64,000 bases of DNA from Desulfurella amilsii (GTDB taxonomy: Bacteria; Campylobacterota_A; Desulfurellia; Desulfurellales; Desulfurellaceae). Shown piece by piece: positions 8,030 through 16,224 of this stretch. The translations under genes and the position numbers were made by a program. Each line of letters begins with the position of its first letter. The stretch's first letter is position 1. The DNA lies in assembly GCF_002119425.1 (NCBI RefSeq), contig NZ_MDSU01000020.1, positions 1 to 64,000 on the forward strand, given 5' to 3'. The notes under the pieces were generated by a model that saw nothing but the letters and a program-made list of their open reading frames with translations, was not told where the DNA came from and made no database searches.

Positions 8030-8065
8030 GAAGTATAGCTAAAAATGCATTTTTAGCTATACTTC
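8030..8065. repeat. perfect 36-bp palindrome
   Basis: GAAGTATAGCTAAAAATG is followed immediately by its exact reverse complement. It lies about 39 bases upstream of the SDR start, so it would form an 18-bp hairpin in that gene's leader if transcription starts further upstream, or act as an operator. A run of A follows on the plus strand. Confidence 0.9.
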
Positions 8066-8356
8066 TAAAAAAACCGCACAAAAATCTCATACTTTAATAT
8101 CACTATTTATACTTTTATTAAAATAAGCAGTAAAATTAATTTATCAAGTGTTGATTAAGGCGTACCTATTTGTCAAGTCAAATTTTTTATTTTTTAAACT
8201 TACAACCTAACCCGTAAATTGATGCATTTTAGCATTGCAGATGACAAATAGAAGAAGGCCTATATAAAAAACAACGATTGTGCTACAAGTGCTTTACTGA
8301 CAGGAGGCTTTGCAAATGATCTGTCAATCTATGATAAGCTCACAGGTAATTAAGCT
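8066..8356. other. gene-free spacer with a repeat and a possible coding remnant
   Basis: No convincing gene. It contains a 27-base element at 8154-8180 that recurs near 63782, and on the plus strand an open stretch 8222-8353 interrupted by one TAG (8249-8251). Its second part would read KKAYIKNNDC...YDKLTGN and then stop. This could be a decayed gene remnant or chance. Confidence 0.4.
8154..8180 (+). repeat. 27-base dispersed repeat, copy 1
   Basis: Matches 22 of 27 bases, in the same orientation, to 63782-63808. All five differences are transitions. Core: ATTAAG-CGT-CC-ATTT-T-AAGTCA. The nature is unknown (mobile-element end, small RNA or regulatory site). Confidence 0.5.
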
Positions 8357-10933
8357 TCATCTAAGCGCCCTAAAAAACTCAAGCTTAGGCATAGGCTTAT
8401 AAAAGAGGTAACCCTGGAAGTAGTCGCAGTCTAGTGTTTTTAGTATCTCAAACTGTTCTTTGGCTTCTACCCCTTCTGCTATAGTTTTGATGTTTAGCGA
8501 GTGGGCTAAATAGATAATGGCAGCTACTAGGTTTTTTGTCTTTGGGTCTGTTTGTATTTTTCTTACAAAAGAGATGTCTATTTTTAAAAAGCTTACATCC
8601 AACTCTGATAGGTAGTTTAAAGACGAGTAGTGTGTGCCAAAGTCGTCTATGGAAAAGTGCACACCAAGTTCTCTTAGCTCTTCTATGAGGTTTTTCATGT
8701 ATGCAAAGTCTTTAAAGAAAACGCGCTCTACAATTTCTATCTTTAAAGAATTAGGTTTTAGGTTGTAATAGTTTAGCAAAGACGACAAACTCTGAACTAA
8801 ATCTTTTTGATTTAGGCTCAAAGCGGAGAGGTTTATGGAGATGGGTATGTCTTTGTGATGTTTTTCAAGTTCTTTTAAGTCTTTTAGCACACTGTCTGTG
8901 AGCTGGTTTTCTGCGTCTATAATCAGGTTTGTTTCTTCAAGGTAGTTTATAAACTCTGCAGGGGATACTATTGTATTATCCTTTTTCCAGCGCATCAGGG
9001 CTTCTGCACCTACGATTTGTTTGTTTTTATCCACATAGGGCTGATAGAATGGTATGAATTTTTTGTTTAATATGGCACGCTCTAAGTCGGCTTTTAGCTT
9101 TAGCTTCTTAAAAGCTTTTTCTTCTATGTCTTTTCTAAAAAAGCCAATCTGGTTTTCTCCATTTTCTTTTGCATCCTGGAGGGCTATGTTTGCTTTATCT
9201 ATGAGTTCATTGACAGTTGCTGCATCTTTTGGGGTTAGGCTTAAGCCTATATTAAAAGAAATAGATATGCTTTGATTAAATAGAGTGTACGGCTTTGAAA
9301 GCTCGCTTAACACCTGTGAGACAATTACCAGAAGGTCTTCTTCTGTTTTTAAGTCTTTAATTATCAAACCAAACCTATCTGATTCTAGCTTTGCAATGAC
9401 ATCGTAAGAGTAGAGTATATTTCTTAGCCTTTCTCCAATCATTCTTAAGACTTCGTTTGCCTTCTCAAAGCCAAATGCCTGATTTATGGAAGAAAACGAG
9501 ATAGGGTTTATTACAGCAACAGCTCCTATTGTGTTTTTTGACAAGGCTCTTTTTAAAAAGCGATCAACCATACTCTGAAATGAGCGGTAGTTTGGAAGGT
9601 TTGTTACGGGGTCTGTGTAGAGGATCTTTTCTAGTTGTTCTATTGTGTTTTTTTCGTCTATTAGCTTTCCTATACTTATATAGTTTGTTATTTTGCCATC
9701 TTGTTTGAATGGGACTATATTAACATAAAAGTCTAAGATTTTGCCTGATTTTGTTTGAAACTTCATAAAGTTAGAGTAAACTGCACCGTTTTTTAGCGTT
9801 TTGTAAAAGTTTTTTGCAAATTCTTTTGTGTGGGTTTTGGAAGAAAATATTGAGTGGTGGGCACCAAGAAGTTCTTCTTTTGTGTAGTCTGATATAGACA
9901 AAGCCTTATCGTTTGCATAGATAATATTGAAATTCTCATCCGTTATTATTACAAACTCAAAGCCAGAGTCTATGGCAAGCTGTGTCATTTGCAAAAACTT
10001 TTGCTTTTCAAACCTATCTAAGGCAAAGGATAAGCCCAGCTGTATTTCTTCTAAGAGATGAAGGTAGTCTGAGTGAAATGAGTTTGGCGTTGTGTCGTTT
10101 AGGTATAGAATGTATTTTACTTGATTGTTTTGCATTATAGGTATAGAGCAAACAGAGTGGATATTAAAGTAGCTGTAGTAATCCTGCCAGTAAGACATGT
10201 GGGCTTTTTGCAATACATCTTCGATGATAGAGATCTTTTTTGCATGGTATGCTTGCGAGGCAGAGCCTGCCCCATGCGGTGTAGATGTATCAACTCCAAT
10301 TGTTAGATTTTTTAGGGCTTTTTGGAGCTCTTTTGTATTTGCCCTTGTATATTTTTGAATAAATAGCTTTGAAGTCTCATCTATATAGCCCACAGCGCAA
10401 GAGGTATAGCCTACTTTGTCAACCAATATATCGCAAATCTCTCTTAGGAGATCTTCTTTGTTTTCTATTCTTACAATAAGCTGGTTTATCTGACTTAGGG
10501 CAAAAAAGAGTTTTTGGTAGGAAACCTCTTTTGTTCTATCAGATACAAGGACAATGCCTGAGGATTTTTTGTTGTACTCTATGGTGTATGCAAAAACAGA
10601 AACTGGTATGTCAGCTTTGGTTTTGGATAAAAACCAGTGGGTTTTTAGTTCTATAGGGAATACTTCACCTTGAGTGCGTCTTTTTATGATATTTTTGATG
10701 TTTTCTAGACTGTTTAACTCACTCATCCCCCCCCCCCCCGAGTATTTTGGGGAGATGAATTCCAGTATGCTTTTGCCTAAGATTTCATCTTTATCACTAT
10801 AGCCTAAAATCTCTGCAAAGCGCTTGTTTAAAAATACTATTTTACCTTCTTCTTGAAAGACAAAAACACCAAATACGCTGGAGTCTTTTAGGGCATCAAA
10901 AAATCCACTTAAGTGCATTAAATACTGCTCCAT
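8357..10933 (-). CDS. PAS-GAF-PAS-GGDEF-EAL signalling protein with a 13-base poly-G tract
   Basis: 858 residues from the ATG at 10933; an in-frame TTG at 10966 would add 11 residues and has no ribosome site. Order: PAS (about 10-130), GAF (150-300), PAS (310-420), GGDEF domain (430-600), EAL domain (615-855). The GGDEF signature is degenerate (KLESDRFG), so cyclase activity is unlikely. The EAL domain keeps EALMRW, SINLSALSL, IEIVE, IDDFGT and FLKID, so c-di-GMP phosphodiesterase activity is plausible. There are no membrane helices, so it is a cytosolic sensor. Near the end of the first PAS a run of 13 G (coding strand) encodes four glycines directly before an in-frame ATG; slippage there would switch the protein off. 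It stands alone, 321 bases from the cytochrome b gene. Confidence 0.9.
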   Translation of the reverse strand: MEQYLMHLSGFFDALKDSSVFGVFVFQEEGKIVFLNKRFAEILGYSDKDEILGKSILEFISPKYSGGGGMSELNSLENIKNIIKRRTQGEVFPIELKTHWFLSKTKADIPVSVFAYTIEYNKKSSGIVLVSDRTKEVSYQKLFFALSQINQLIVRIENKEDLLREICDILVDKVGYTSCAVGYIDETSKLFIQKYTRANTKELQKALKNLTIGVDTSTPHGAGSASQAYHAKKISIIEDVLQKAHMSYWQDYYSYFNIHSVCSIPIMQNNQVKYILYLNDTTPNSFHSDYLHLLEEIQLGLSFALDRFEKQKFLQMTQLAIDSGFEFVIITDENFNIIYANDKALSISDYTKEELLGAHHSIFSSKTHTKEFAKNFYKTLKNGAVYSNFMKFQTKSGKILDFYVNIVPFKQDGKITNYISIGKLIDEKNTIEQLEKILYTDPVTNLPNYRSFQSMVDRFLKRALSKNTIGAVAVINPISFSSINQAFGFEKANEVLRMIGERLRNILYSYDVIAKLESDRFGLIIKDLKTEEDLLVIVSQVLSELSKPYTLFNQSISISFNIGLSLTPKDAATVNELIDKANIALQDAKENGENQIGFFRKDIEEKAFKKLKLKADLERAILNKKFIPFYQPYVDKNKQIVGAEALMRWKKDNTIVSPAEFINYLEETNLIIDAENQLTDSVLKDLKELEKHHKDIPISINLSALSLNQKDLVQSLSSLLNYYNLKPNSLKIEIVERVFFKDFAYMKNLIEELRELGVHFSIDDFGTHYSSLNYLSELDVSFLKIDISFVRKIQTDPKTKNLVAAIIYLAHSLNIKTIAEGVEAKEQFEILKTLDCDYFQGYLFYKPMPKLEFFRALR
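10727..10739 (-). repeat. homopolymeric tract, 13 C (13 G on the coding strand)
   Basis: An uninterrupted run of 13 identical bases inside a coding region in very AT-rich DNA. In this sequence the frame is open across it. Such tracts mutate by slipped-strand mispairing. Confidence 0.95.
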
Positions 10934-11254
10934 GTAAAAAAAAACTAAAAAAAATACAAAATACAACTAAATATTGTCCATTAAGTAACTTAGTTGAAAA
11001 TATATATTAATTTTAGCCTTAAGTCAAGTTATTATTGTAATTGTAGCATTTGCAGGCGCAAAAAAGATGAGATTGGTTTTTAAGCACGAAATAACTTTTA
11101 TATTAGTCAAACCAGCAAACAAGAAATTAAAAATTTTTGATTTAACAAAAGAGTATATTTTAAAAATTAATTCAATTTTTGGGGCTGGTGCTTTAAAATA
11201 ACACCAGCCAATGTTGCCTATAAAACTTTTTAGCATATAACGCATTGTCTCTTG
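10934..11254. other. spacer between cytochrome b and the GGDEF/EAL gene
   Basis: No gene is convincing. Two weak open stretches overlap on opposite strands (minus 11024-11245; plus from an ATG at 11067 to a TAA at 11199-11201), neither with a ribosome site. The clear feature is a GC-rich hairpin at 11183-11209. Confidence 0.5.
11183..11209 (-). terminator. hairpin downstream of cytochrome b
   Basis: GGCTGGTG and CACCAGCC form an 8-bp GC-rich stem with an 11-base loop, 46 bases after the cytochrome b stop codon. There is no clear U tract on either strand, so it may be a 3' stabiliser rather than an intrinsic terminator. Confidence 0.5.
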
Positions 11255-12475
11255 CTACTGTTTGTTTTTTGCTTTTGCCAACAGATACGATACAACCCAA
11301 GATGCTATGGGAATCAAAAATACAAGAATCCTTGATAGTGCAATACTTAATCCAATATTTTCTTGATATGCAATAATTGATAATGTTATAAAAAAAGCAA
11401 TGAAAGCTATACCAAATGCAAACCTTACAGGATAGCTTTTTGGCGTTTCCATGTAATAAGCTTGTTGATTTGATTTTGACAATATCGGCACTAGAACTAT
11501 GAAAAGCATTATTATTGATGGTATTATAATTCCACCAATCGACTCTGGGTCTATAACGGCACTTTTTGAGAGATGGATTACAAAAGTATTTGGTATTATT
11601 TTAAGCAGTCCATAAATCCACAAGAAATACCAGTCTGGTTTTACCATAGGTGTAGAATTGGTTGGAGGTCCAAAGTATTGTGATGGATGTACGGGGTAAA
11701 AAGAAGCAATAATAAATAAAAGCCCAAATGTCATTAAAAATAAAAATATCATTATTGTGGTTTGTTGTGGCCAAAGTGGTATACCTAGTATTGATCCTTT
11801 GTAATTCTCTTTATTTTCTTTAGGCTGTGTGTGTTTTTGTTTTATCATTACAATTAAGTGGGCTCCAAGCAAAAGCGATATAATAAGGGGCATGATTACA
11901 ACATGATATGCAAAAAATCGTGGTAGAACACCAGGTGAGGGGAAAGCACCATTAAATATGAAATTTGCCAATGAATGACCTATCCATGGAACTTGAGAAG
12001 CAAGATAATAGCCAATATTAGTAGCTGTTACAGAAAAAGCATCATACGGTAACAAGTATCCGCTAAATGAAGCAAATATGGCGGAACCTAAAAGCAAGAG
12101 TCCAATCCACCAGTTTATTTCACGTGGTTTTTTAAATGATCCAGAAAAATAAACCCTCAATAAATGAAGCATTATAGAAGCTAAAAATAAATGAGCGGCA
12201 AAATGATGGACGTATCTTATTATCATACCAAGCGGTTGAGCGTTAATTGCAAGTATACTCGCATACGCAGCAGGAAGGTGTTTGGGTCCGACTTGAACTA
12301 ATTTTGAAGAAGCCTCATACCCAAATAATAAATATATGCCTGTTATTACAAGTATAATAAAACTAAATAAAGCAATTTCTCCAAAAAAGTATGTAGGATG
12401 TACAGGAAAGGCTTTTCTTAAAAATTTTTTACTAAACCTGTCAAGATCTAATCTTTCGTTTAACCATTTATACAT
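11255..12475 (-). CDS. petB: cytochrome b of a Rieske/cytochrome b (bc-type) complex
   Basis: 406 residues, full-length cytochrome b with the b6-like and subunit-IV-like parts fused. About nine membrane helices. Haem-ligating histidines are visible in the second helix (IRYVHHFAAHLFLASIMLHLLR) and the fourth (ARFFAYHVV-like FFAYHVVIMPLIISLLLGAHLIV). The quinol-site PEWY-type motif reads KPDWYFLW, as expected for the PDWY variant. It oxidises quinol (or reduces quinone in reverse) in the inner membrane with the Rieske protein encoded 9 bases upstream. The operon has no cytochrome c1; a DOMON membrane protein gene takes its place. Confidence 0.93.
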   Translation of the reverse strand: MYKWLNERLDLDRFSKKFLRKAFPVHPTYFFGEIALFSFIILVITGIYLLFGYEASSKLVQVGPKHLPAAYASILAINAQPLGMIIRYVHHFAAHLFLASIMLHLLRVYFSGSFKKPREINWWIGLLLLGSAIFASFSGYLLPYDAFSVTATNIGYYLASQVPWIGHSLANFIFNGAFPSPGVLPRFFAYHVVIMPLIISLLLGAHLIVMIKQKHTQPKENKENYKGSILGIPLWPQQTTIMIFLFLMTFGLLFIIASFYPVHPSQYFGPPTNSTPMVKPDWYFLWIYGLLKIIPNTFVIHLSKSAVIDPESIGGIIIPSIIMLFIVLVPILSKSNQQAYYMETPKSYPVRFAFGIAFIAFFITLSIIAYQENIGLSIALSRILVFLIPIASWVVSYLLAKAKNKQ

Positions 12476-12484
12476 TTTATCCTC

Positions 12485-13111
12485 CTATACCATTGGCCCT
12501 ACTGGACCATCAAAATCGCCATCTGCTACAATTTCATTATTTGGACTAAACTTTATTGGTAATTGTGGTAGTGGTCTTGGAGCAGGTCCTGATACTACTT
12601 TTGCACCTTCAAATATATTGTACATACTTTGATGACAAGGGCAAAAAATGTGGGGGTATGGTGCTGGTGTTTGAGATTTTGGATGCCAGTCAACAGTACA
12701 ACCCATATGTGTACAAATTGCACTATATGCTACAATGCCATTTATTACCCAACTTAAATGCGTAGGTGCTTTAAATTCTGATTGAACCTCATGAATAATC
12801 ATTATTAAATTTAAATGCTCTTCTTTTCCCAATGGGAAAGCTAATGCTCCTTTATCTAATTTAATTGAGTCAAGAGTTATAACTTGACCTTTTTGGGGTC
12901 CCATTGCGTAAACTAGTTTATTTCCTGCTGTTATTGGTTTTCTTTCATTTGCTTTTGAACTTTGTGGTTTTATTGTTCCAAAAGTACTTATCATTGCTCC
13001 AACCAAACTTACACCAGCAATACCTATGCCTGCTTTTAATATTTTTCTTCTTGCGATACAGGCCTGACATACTTGATTTTCTTGGTTGGTTGTTTGTTTT
13101 ATTTTATCCAT
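12485..13111 (-). CDS. petA: Rieske iron-sulfur protein
   Basis: 208 residues from the ATG at 13111, preceded by an AGGAT ribosome site. The N-terminus has a twin-arginine-type sequence (ARRKILKAGIGIAG) followed by a hydrophobic anchor (VSLVGAMISTFG), as is usual for Rieske proteins. The [2Fe-2S] ligands are in AICTHMGC and IFCPCHQS, separated by a longer insert (TVDWHPKSQTPAPYPH) that includes extra His and Pro. A CQAC pair near residue 12-15, before the Tat motif, is unusual. It forms the quinol-oxidising core with the cytochrome b encoded next. Confidence 0.93.
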   Translation of the reverse strand: MDKIKQTTNQENQVCQACIARRKILKAGIGIAGVSLVGAMISTFGTIKPQSSKANERKPITAGNKLVYAMGPQKGQVITLDSIKLDKGALAFPLGKEEHLNLIMIIHEVQSEFKAPTHLSWVINGIVAYSAICTHMGCTVDWHPKSQTPAPYPHIFCPCHQSMYNIFEGAKVVSGPAPRPLPQLPIKFSPNNEIVADGDFDGPVGPMV

Positions 13112-13121
13112 TATAATCCTA

Positions 13122-14090
13122 CTACCATGGAATTTCATCGTTTATGTCTTGTGTAATAACTTCGTCGTCTATATAAAATTTTCTATAAAATAGGACAATT
13201 AATGCCATTAAAATGAAGTTAAAGCCTGTTATTAAGCCAATCATAGAGTTAACAGCGTTTGAGTACAACTCCACAATAAGCCAAATTGCACATGCAATTT
13301 CTCCAACACTTAAAAGCATTATTAAGAAAAATGGAAACCATCCTGTATTATCTTTTTTAATAGATTCTGTATGATTTATATTTTTCTCAACAAAAGACGA
13401 TGCAAACCCGATTATTCCTGCAATAATAAACAATAATGCCCAGGCTATTAAACCTATCTGATAGGAAGTAAGATGAGATGTAATCATAAAGGATTTGTGG
13501 CTTTTATTTTTGCCAAAAAAATTTATTTGTACTTCATTATGGTTTGGGCCATGGTATTTTGTAAAATTTTTTCCGTCTGAGTACGCAAGCATTACAGTCA
13601 TGTTTTTGTTTTCTATAGTTTTATCATGAAGGCCGCAAGATTTTAAGTTTCTAGTAAATGTCAAAATCGTACCCTTGGGTGTTGACTCACCTTTGTAAGA
13701 CAATATGCAATCTTTTCCTCCAGCTTGCACTATAGGCTCATGGCTGTATGGTGTATTAGCGTATTCTTCGTTTATGTAGGTTTTTCCACCTTTTACAAAA
13801 CCCATAAATATATCTGCTCCATTCATTACGGGGCCTTTTGGGTCAAAACCAATACCTACCCACCCCTGACCAGGCGATTGAAGCGCAAAATTAATTTTAC
13901 CCTTGTCGATTTTCCAAAATAGATTTATCTTTGTTTTTTTATCAAAAAAGTGATCTGTGTATTTTGTGCCAAGCATAGTCATATTTACGGGAGATTTTTG
14001 GTTGTTGCTCAGAATTTCATAAGTTATAAAACCTAGTACAATAATACCAATAACAAAAAAAATGGATGAGATTTTTAAGTACCTTGCCAT
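13122..14090 (-). CDS. DOMON-domain membrane protein, candidate third redox subunit
   Basis: 322 residues. An N-terminal signal/anchor helix (about 8-27), a periplasmic DOMON domain (about 35-195; WKIDKGKINFALQSPGQGWVGIGF, then VMNGADIFMG), and three C-terminal membrane helices (about 210-230, 250-280 and 283-305). DOMON domains of cellobiose dehydrogenase and ferric-reductase type bind haem b with a Met and a His; Met in VMNGAD and His in KYHGPN are candidates here. It is the first gene of the DOMON, Rieske, cytochrome b operon, with 10 bases before the Rieske gene, and has a good ribosome site. It occupies the position where cytochrome c1 would be expected; the role as electron acceptor is inference. 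Confidence 0.78.
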   Translation of the reverse strand: MARYLKISSIFFVIGIIVLGFITYEILSNNQKSPVNMTMLGTKYTDHFFDKKTKINLFWKIDKGKINFALQSPGQGWVGIGFDPKGPVMNGADIFMGFVKGGKTYINEEYANTPYSHEPIVQAGGKDCILSYKGESTPKGTILTFTRNLKSCGLHDKTIENKNMTVMLAYSDGKNFTKYHGPNHNEVQINFFGKNKSHKSFMITSHLTSYQIGLIAWALLFIIAGIIGFASSFVEKNINHTESIKKDNTGWFPFFLIMLLSVGEIACAIWLIVELYSNAVNSMIGLITGFNFILMALIVLFYRKFYIDDEVITQDINDEIPW

Positions 14091-14202
14091 TTCTACCTCC
14101 TTGTTTTGGCTAGTATAGATATTTAAAAGGCTTTTTAAAATAGGAGTTTTTTGATTAATAAGTCAAACTTTACCTACAAAGAATTGTAATGTAACAAAAA
14201 AC

Positions 14203-15297
14203 CTACTTTTGTAAAATTGCATATACTTTTCTTTTGTAAGGCAAAAGTATCAAAAAAGATGATAGCCCAATAAGTATGAACCCTAAAAGTATTATGTAAC
14301 TACCGGGATCTTTTGAGGCAGAAATTATACTAACAAACGATTCATGCGCATTAGAAAAATGGATATTGTTCCCAGCAACATTAACAGATTGATGCTCAAA
14401 AAGCCAGCCGTTTGCAAAACCTTTTGGCGTAAATACATATAAATTTGCCACAAACTTTGAATTATAGTATTGTAAATTTTTTATGTACAAAACAATATTG
14501 CCAATTTTTTGGGGTTTATCAAGATAGAGTTTAATTGTATTACTGTTTACGGAGATGTTGATAAAAGTTTGTGACTTTTTTGGCATATAGCTAGATTGGT
14601 AAAACCATATGCCTTTATATTTAAATGGGTGGTTAACACGTATGTGAAATGGTATTTTTTTGTTGTTATCCACGATAAAACCAGTTGTTTTATATTCCTT
14701 TGGTATACTACCTTTTTTGTAGTATTTTATGCTAAAGCTTTTGCTTTCAATGTAAAAAGGCAAATGAATCATGCTTGAGTTAGCTAAGTAAACTATATTT
14801 GTGGGTTTATTGTTTTTTAGTATCAATACTCCTCTAAATCCAAACAAGCTTGTTATCAATGCACCAACTGCAATTATTAGTATAGATAAATGTATAAAAT
14901 ATACAGCAAATTTTCTTATGGGGTATTTGTGAACAAGTATTACACTATTTTTTTCGTAGAAAAATAGCTTTTTGGCTTTTAGTAACAATTTCAAATGCTC
15001 TTTTTTGCCTTCAATATTTTTAAATTTAAAATTTTTTTGGGCTTTAATAGGAACCTCAAATAAGCCTTTTGTTTTTGGGATAAGACTGATGGTGCAGGCT
15101 ATAAGATTTATCATGAATAAAGTAATTATTAATTGAAAATAAAAAGAATAATAAATATTATAAAATCCAATTGATTTTAAAAATGTTGGATACAATGATT
15201 GAAAGCTTGATATAGCTATCATAAAAGCTATAAGTACAAGTAGGGATATTGTTAAATTCAAAGATTTTAATATATTATACGCTTTATTTAGATGCAT
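14203..15297 (-). CDS. resB: ResB-like cytochrome c biogenesis protein (system II)
   Basis: 364 residues. Membrane helices near residues 15-35, 52-72, 130-152 and 335-352, with a large periplasmic region between the last two containing the ResB-type segment HPFKYKGIWFYQSSY. With CcsA it forms the system II synthetase that ligates haem to CxxCH apocytochromes in the periplasm. Its start overlaps the end of ccsA by 14 bases. Location beside the cytochrome c and Cyc2-like genes implies a dedicated maturation role. The C-terminal helix bundle is typical. Confidence 0.85.
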   Translation of the reverse strand: MHLNKAYNILKSLNLTISLLVLIAFMIAISSFQSLYPTFLKSIGFYNIYYSFYFQLIITLFMINLIACTISLIPKTKGLFEVPIKAQKNFKFKNIEGKKEHLKLLLKAKKLFFYEKNSVILVHKYPIRKFAVYFIHLSILIIAVGALITSLFGFRGVLILKNNKPTNIVYLANSSMIHLPFYIESKSFSIKYYKKGSIPKEYKTTGFIVDNNKKIPFHIRVNHPFKYKGIWFYQSSYMPKKSQTFINISVNSNTIKLYLDKPQKIGNIVLYIKNLQYYNSKFVANLYVFTPKGFANGWLFEHQSVNVAGNNIHFSNAHESFVSIISASKDPGSYIILLGFILIGLSSFLILLPYKRKVYAILQK

Positions 15298-16216
15298 AAC
15301 TATGAAGGCCAGGCATTATAAAGTTTACGCCCAAGTAAGTAATCATAATCGACACAAAGCCAATTAAAGCAAGATACGATAAAAAACGCACGCTTTTGCC
15401 TTTTACATTGTAATGAATATAAATGAGGTAGACAATCCAGGTAATTAAGCTCCATACCTCTTTTGGATCCCAGCTCCAATAACCACCCCAGGCATACTTT
15501 GCCCAGATTGATCCTGTAATAATCCCTGTTGTTAGCAGTGGGAAACCTATGTAGATAGGTTTAATTAGCATATCCTTTGAAACGGGCTTGTATGGTTTGT
15601 GAAAGTATATTAACCCTGCAAAAACTAACAAGAAAATTAAAACACCTGTCATCAAAATATTATAATTTAAGAAATATTTTACAATAGAGGTAAATAATCC
15701 GGATAATAAAATTCCAAAAAAAAGAGAACTTATTATATAATCGCTTTTAAGTTTTGATGAATACAACATGTATAATCCAACTAAAAAATTAATTGAAAAA
15801 GCTGCATATGCAAGAAAAGAAGTGATAACATGTATTGCTAGCCAGTTACTCTTTAGGGCAGGAATTAGCGGTTGTATATTTTCATCAAACCCAGCAATGG
15901 AAAGACCAAACAGTATAGAGCTTATTAAAAGCGATGAAAAAAGAACAATAAACCCTTTGCTTTTTTTTATAAATATTACTTGGAATAGCGCTATACATAG
16001 AACAAAAAAAACAAAAGAAGTAAAAGCATCAGTTACAGGTATATGGCCTGCTTTTTGCCATCTATAAAAAAAATAAGCTAAATTTTCTAAAAAAGACAGA
16101 AAAAATATAATTTTTGCATAAAATTGGAGTTTTTGTGATTTGACTGTAATACCAATAAACATCAATAAAGCAGAAAATAAATAAGAAAAGCTCATTATTG
16201 AAAATAATAGTTTCAT
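15284..16216 (-). CDS. ccsA: CcsA/ResC-like haem-handling cytochrome c synthetase subunit
   Basis: 310 residues, about eight membrane helices. The tryptophan-rich WWD motif (AWGGYWSWDPKEVWSL) at about residues 240-255 is diagnostic for haem-handling proteins. Conserved periplasmic histidines appear in LAIHVITSFLAYAAF and in the C-terminal GLHSYASK. It exports and presents haem to apocytochromes with ResB. It lies 8 bases after the response-regulator gene in the same minus-strand operon. Confidence 0.9.
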   Translation of the reverse strand: MKLLFSIMSFSYLFSALLMFIGITVKSQKLQFYAKIIFFLSFLENLAYFFYRWQKAGHIPVTDAFTSFVFFVLCIALFQVIFIKKSKGFIVLFSSLLISSILFGLSIAGFDENIQPLIPALKSNWLAIHVITSFLAYAAFSINFLVGLYMLYSSKLKSDYIISSLFFGILLSGLFTSIVKYFLNYNILMTGVLIFLLVFAGLIYFHKPYKPVSKDMLIKPIYIGFPLLTTGIITGSIWAKYAWGGYWSWDPKEVWSLITWIVYLIYIHYNVKGKSVRFLSYLALIGFVSIMITYLGVNFIMPGLHSYASK

Positions 16217-16224
16217 AAAGCCCC

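Noticed and set aside
11024-11245. 73-residue minus-strand open frame downstream of cytochrome b, and an overlapping plus-strand frame (ATG 11067 to stop 11201)
   Set aside because: Neither has a ribosome site or a recognisable composition, they overlap each other in opposite strands, and both run through the hairpin at 11183-11209.
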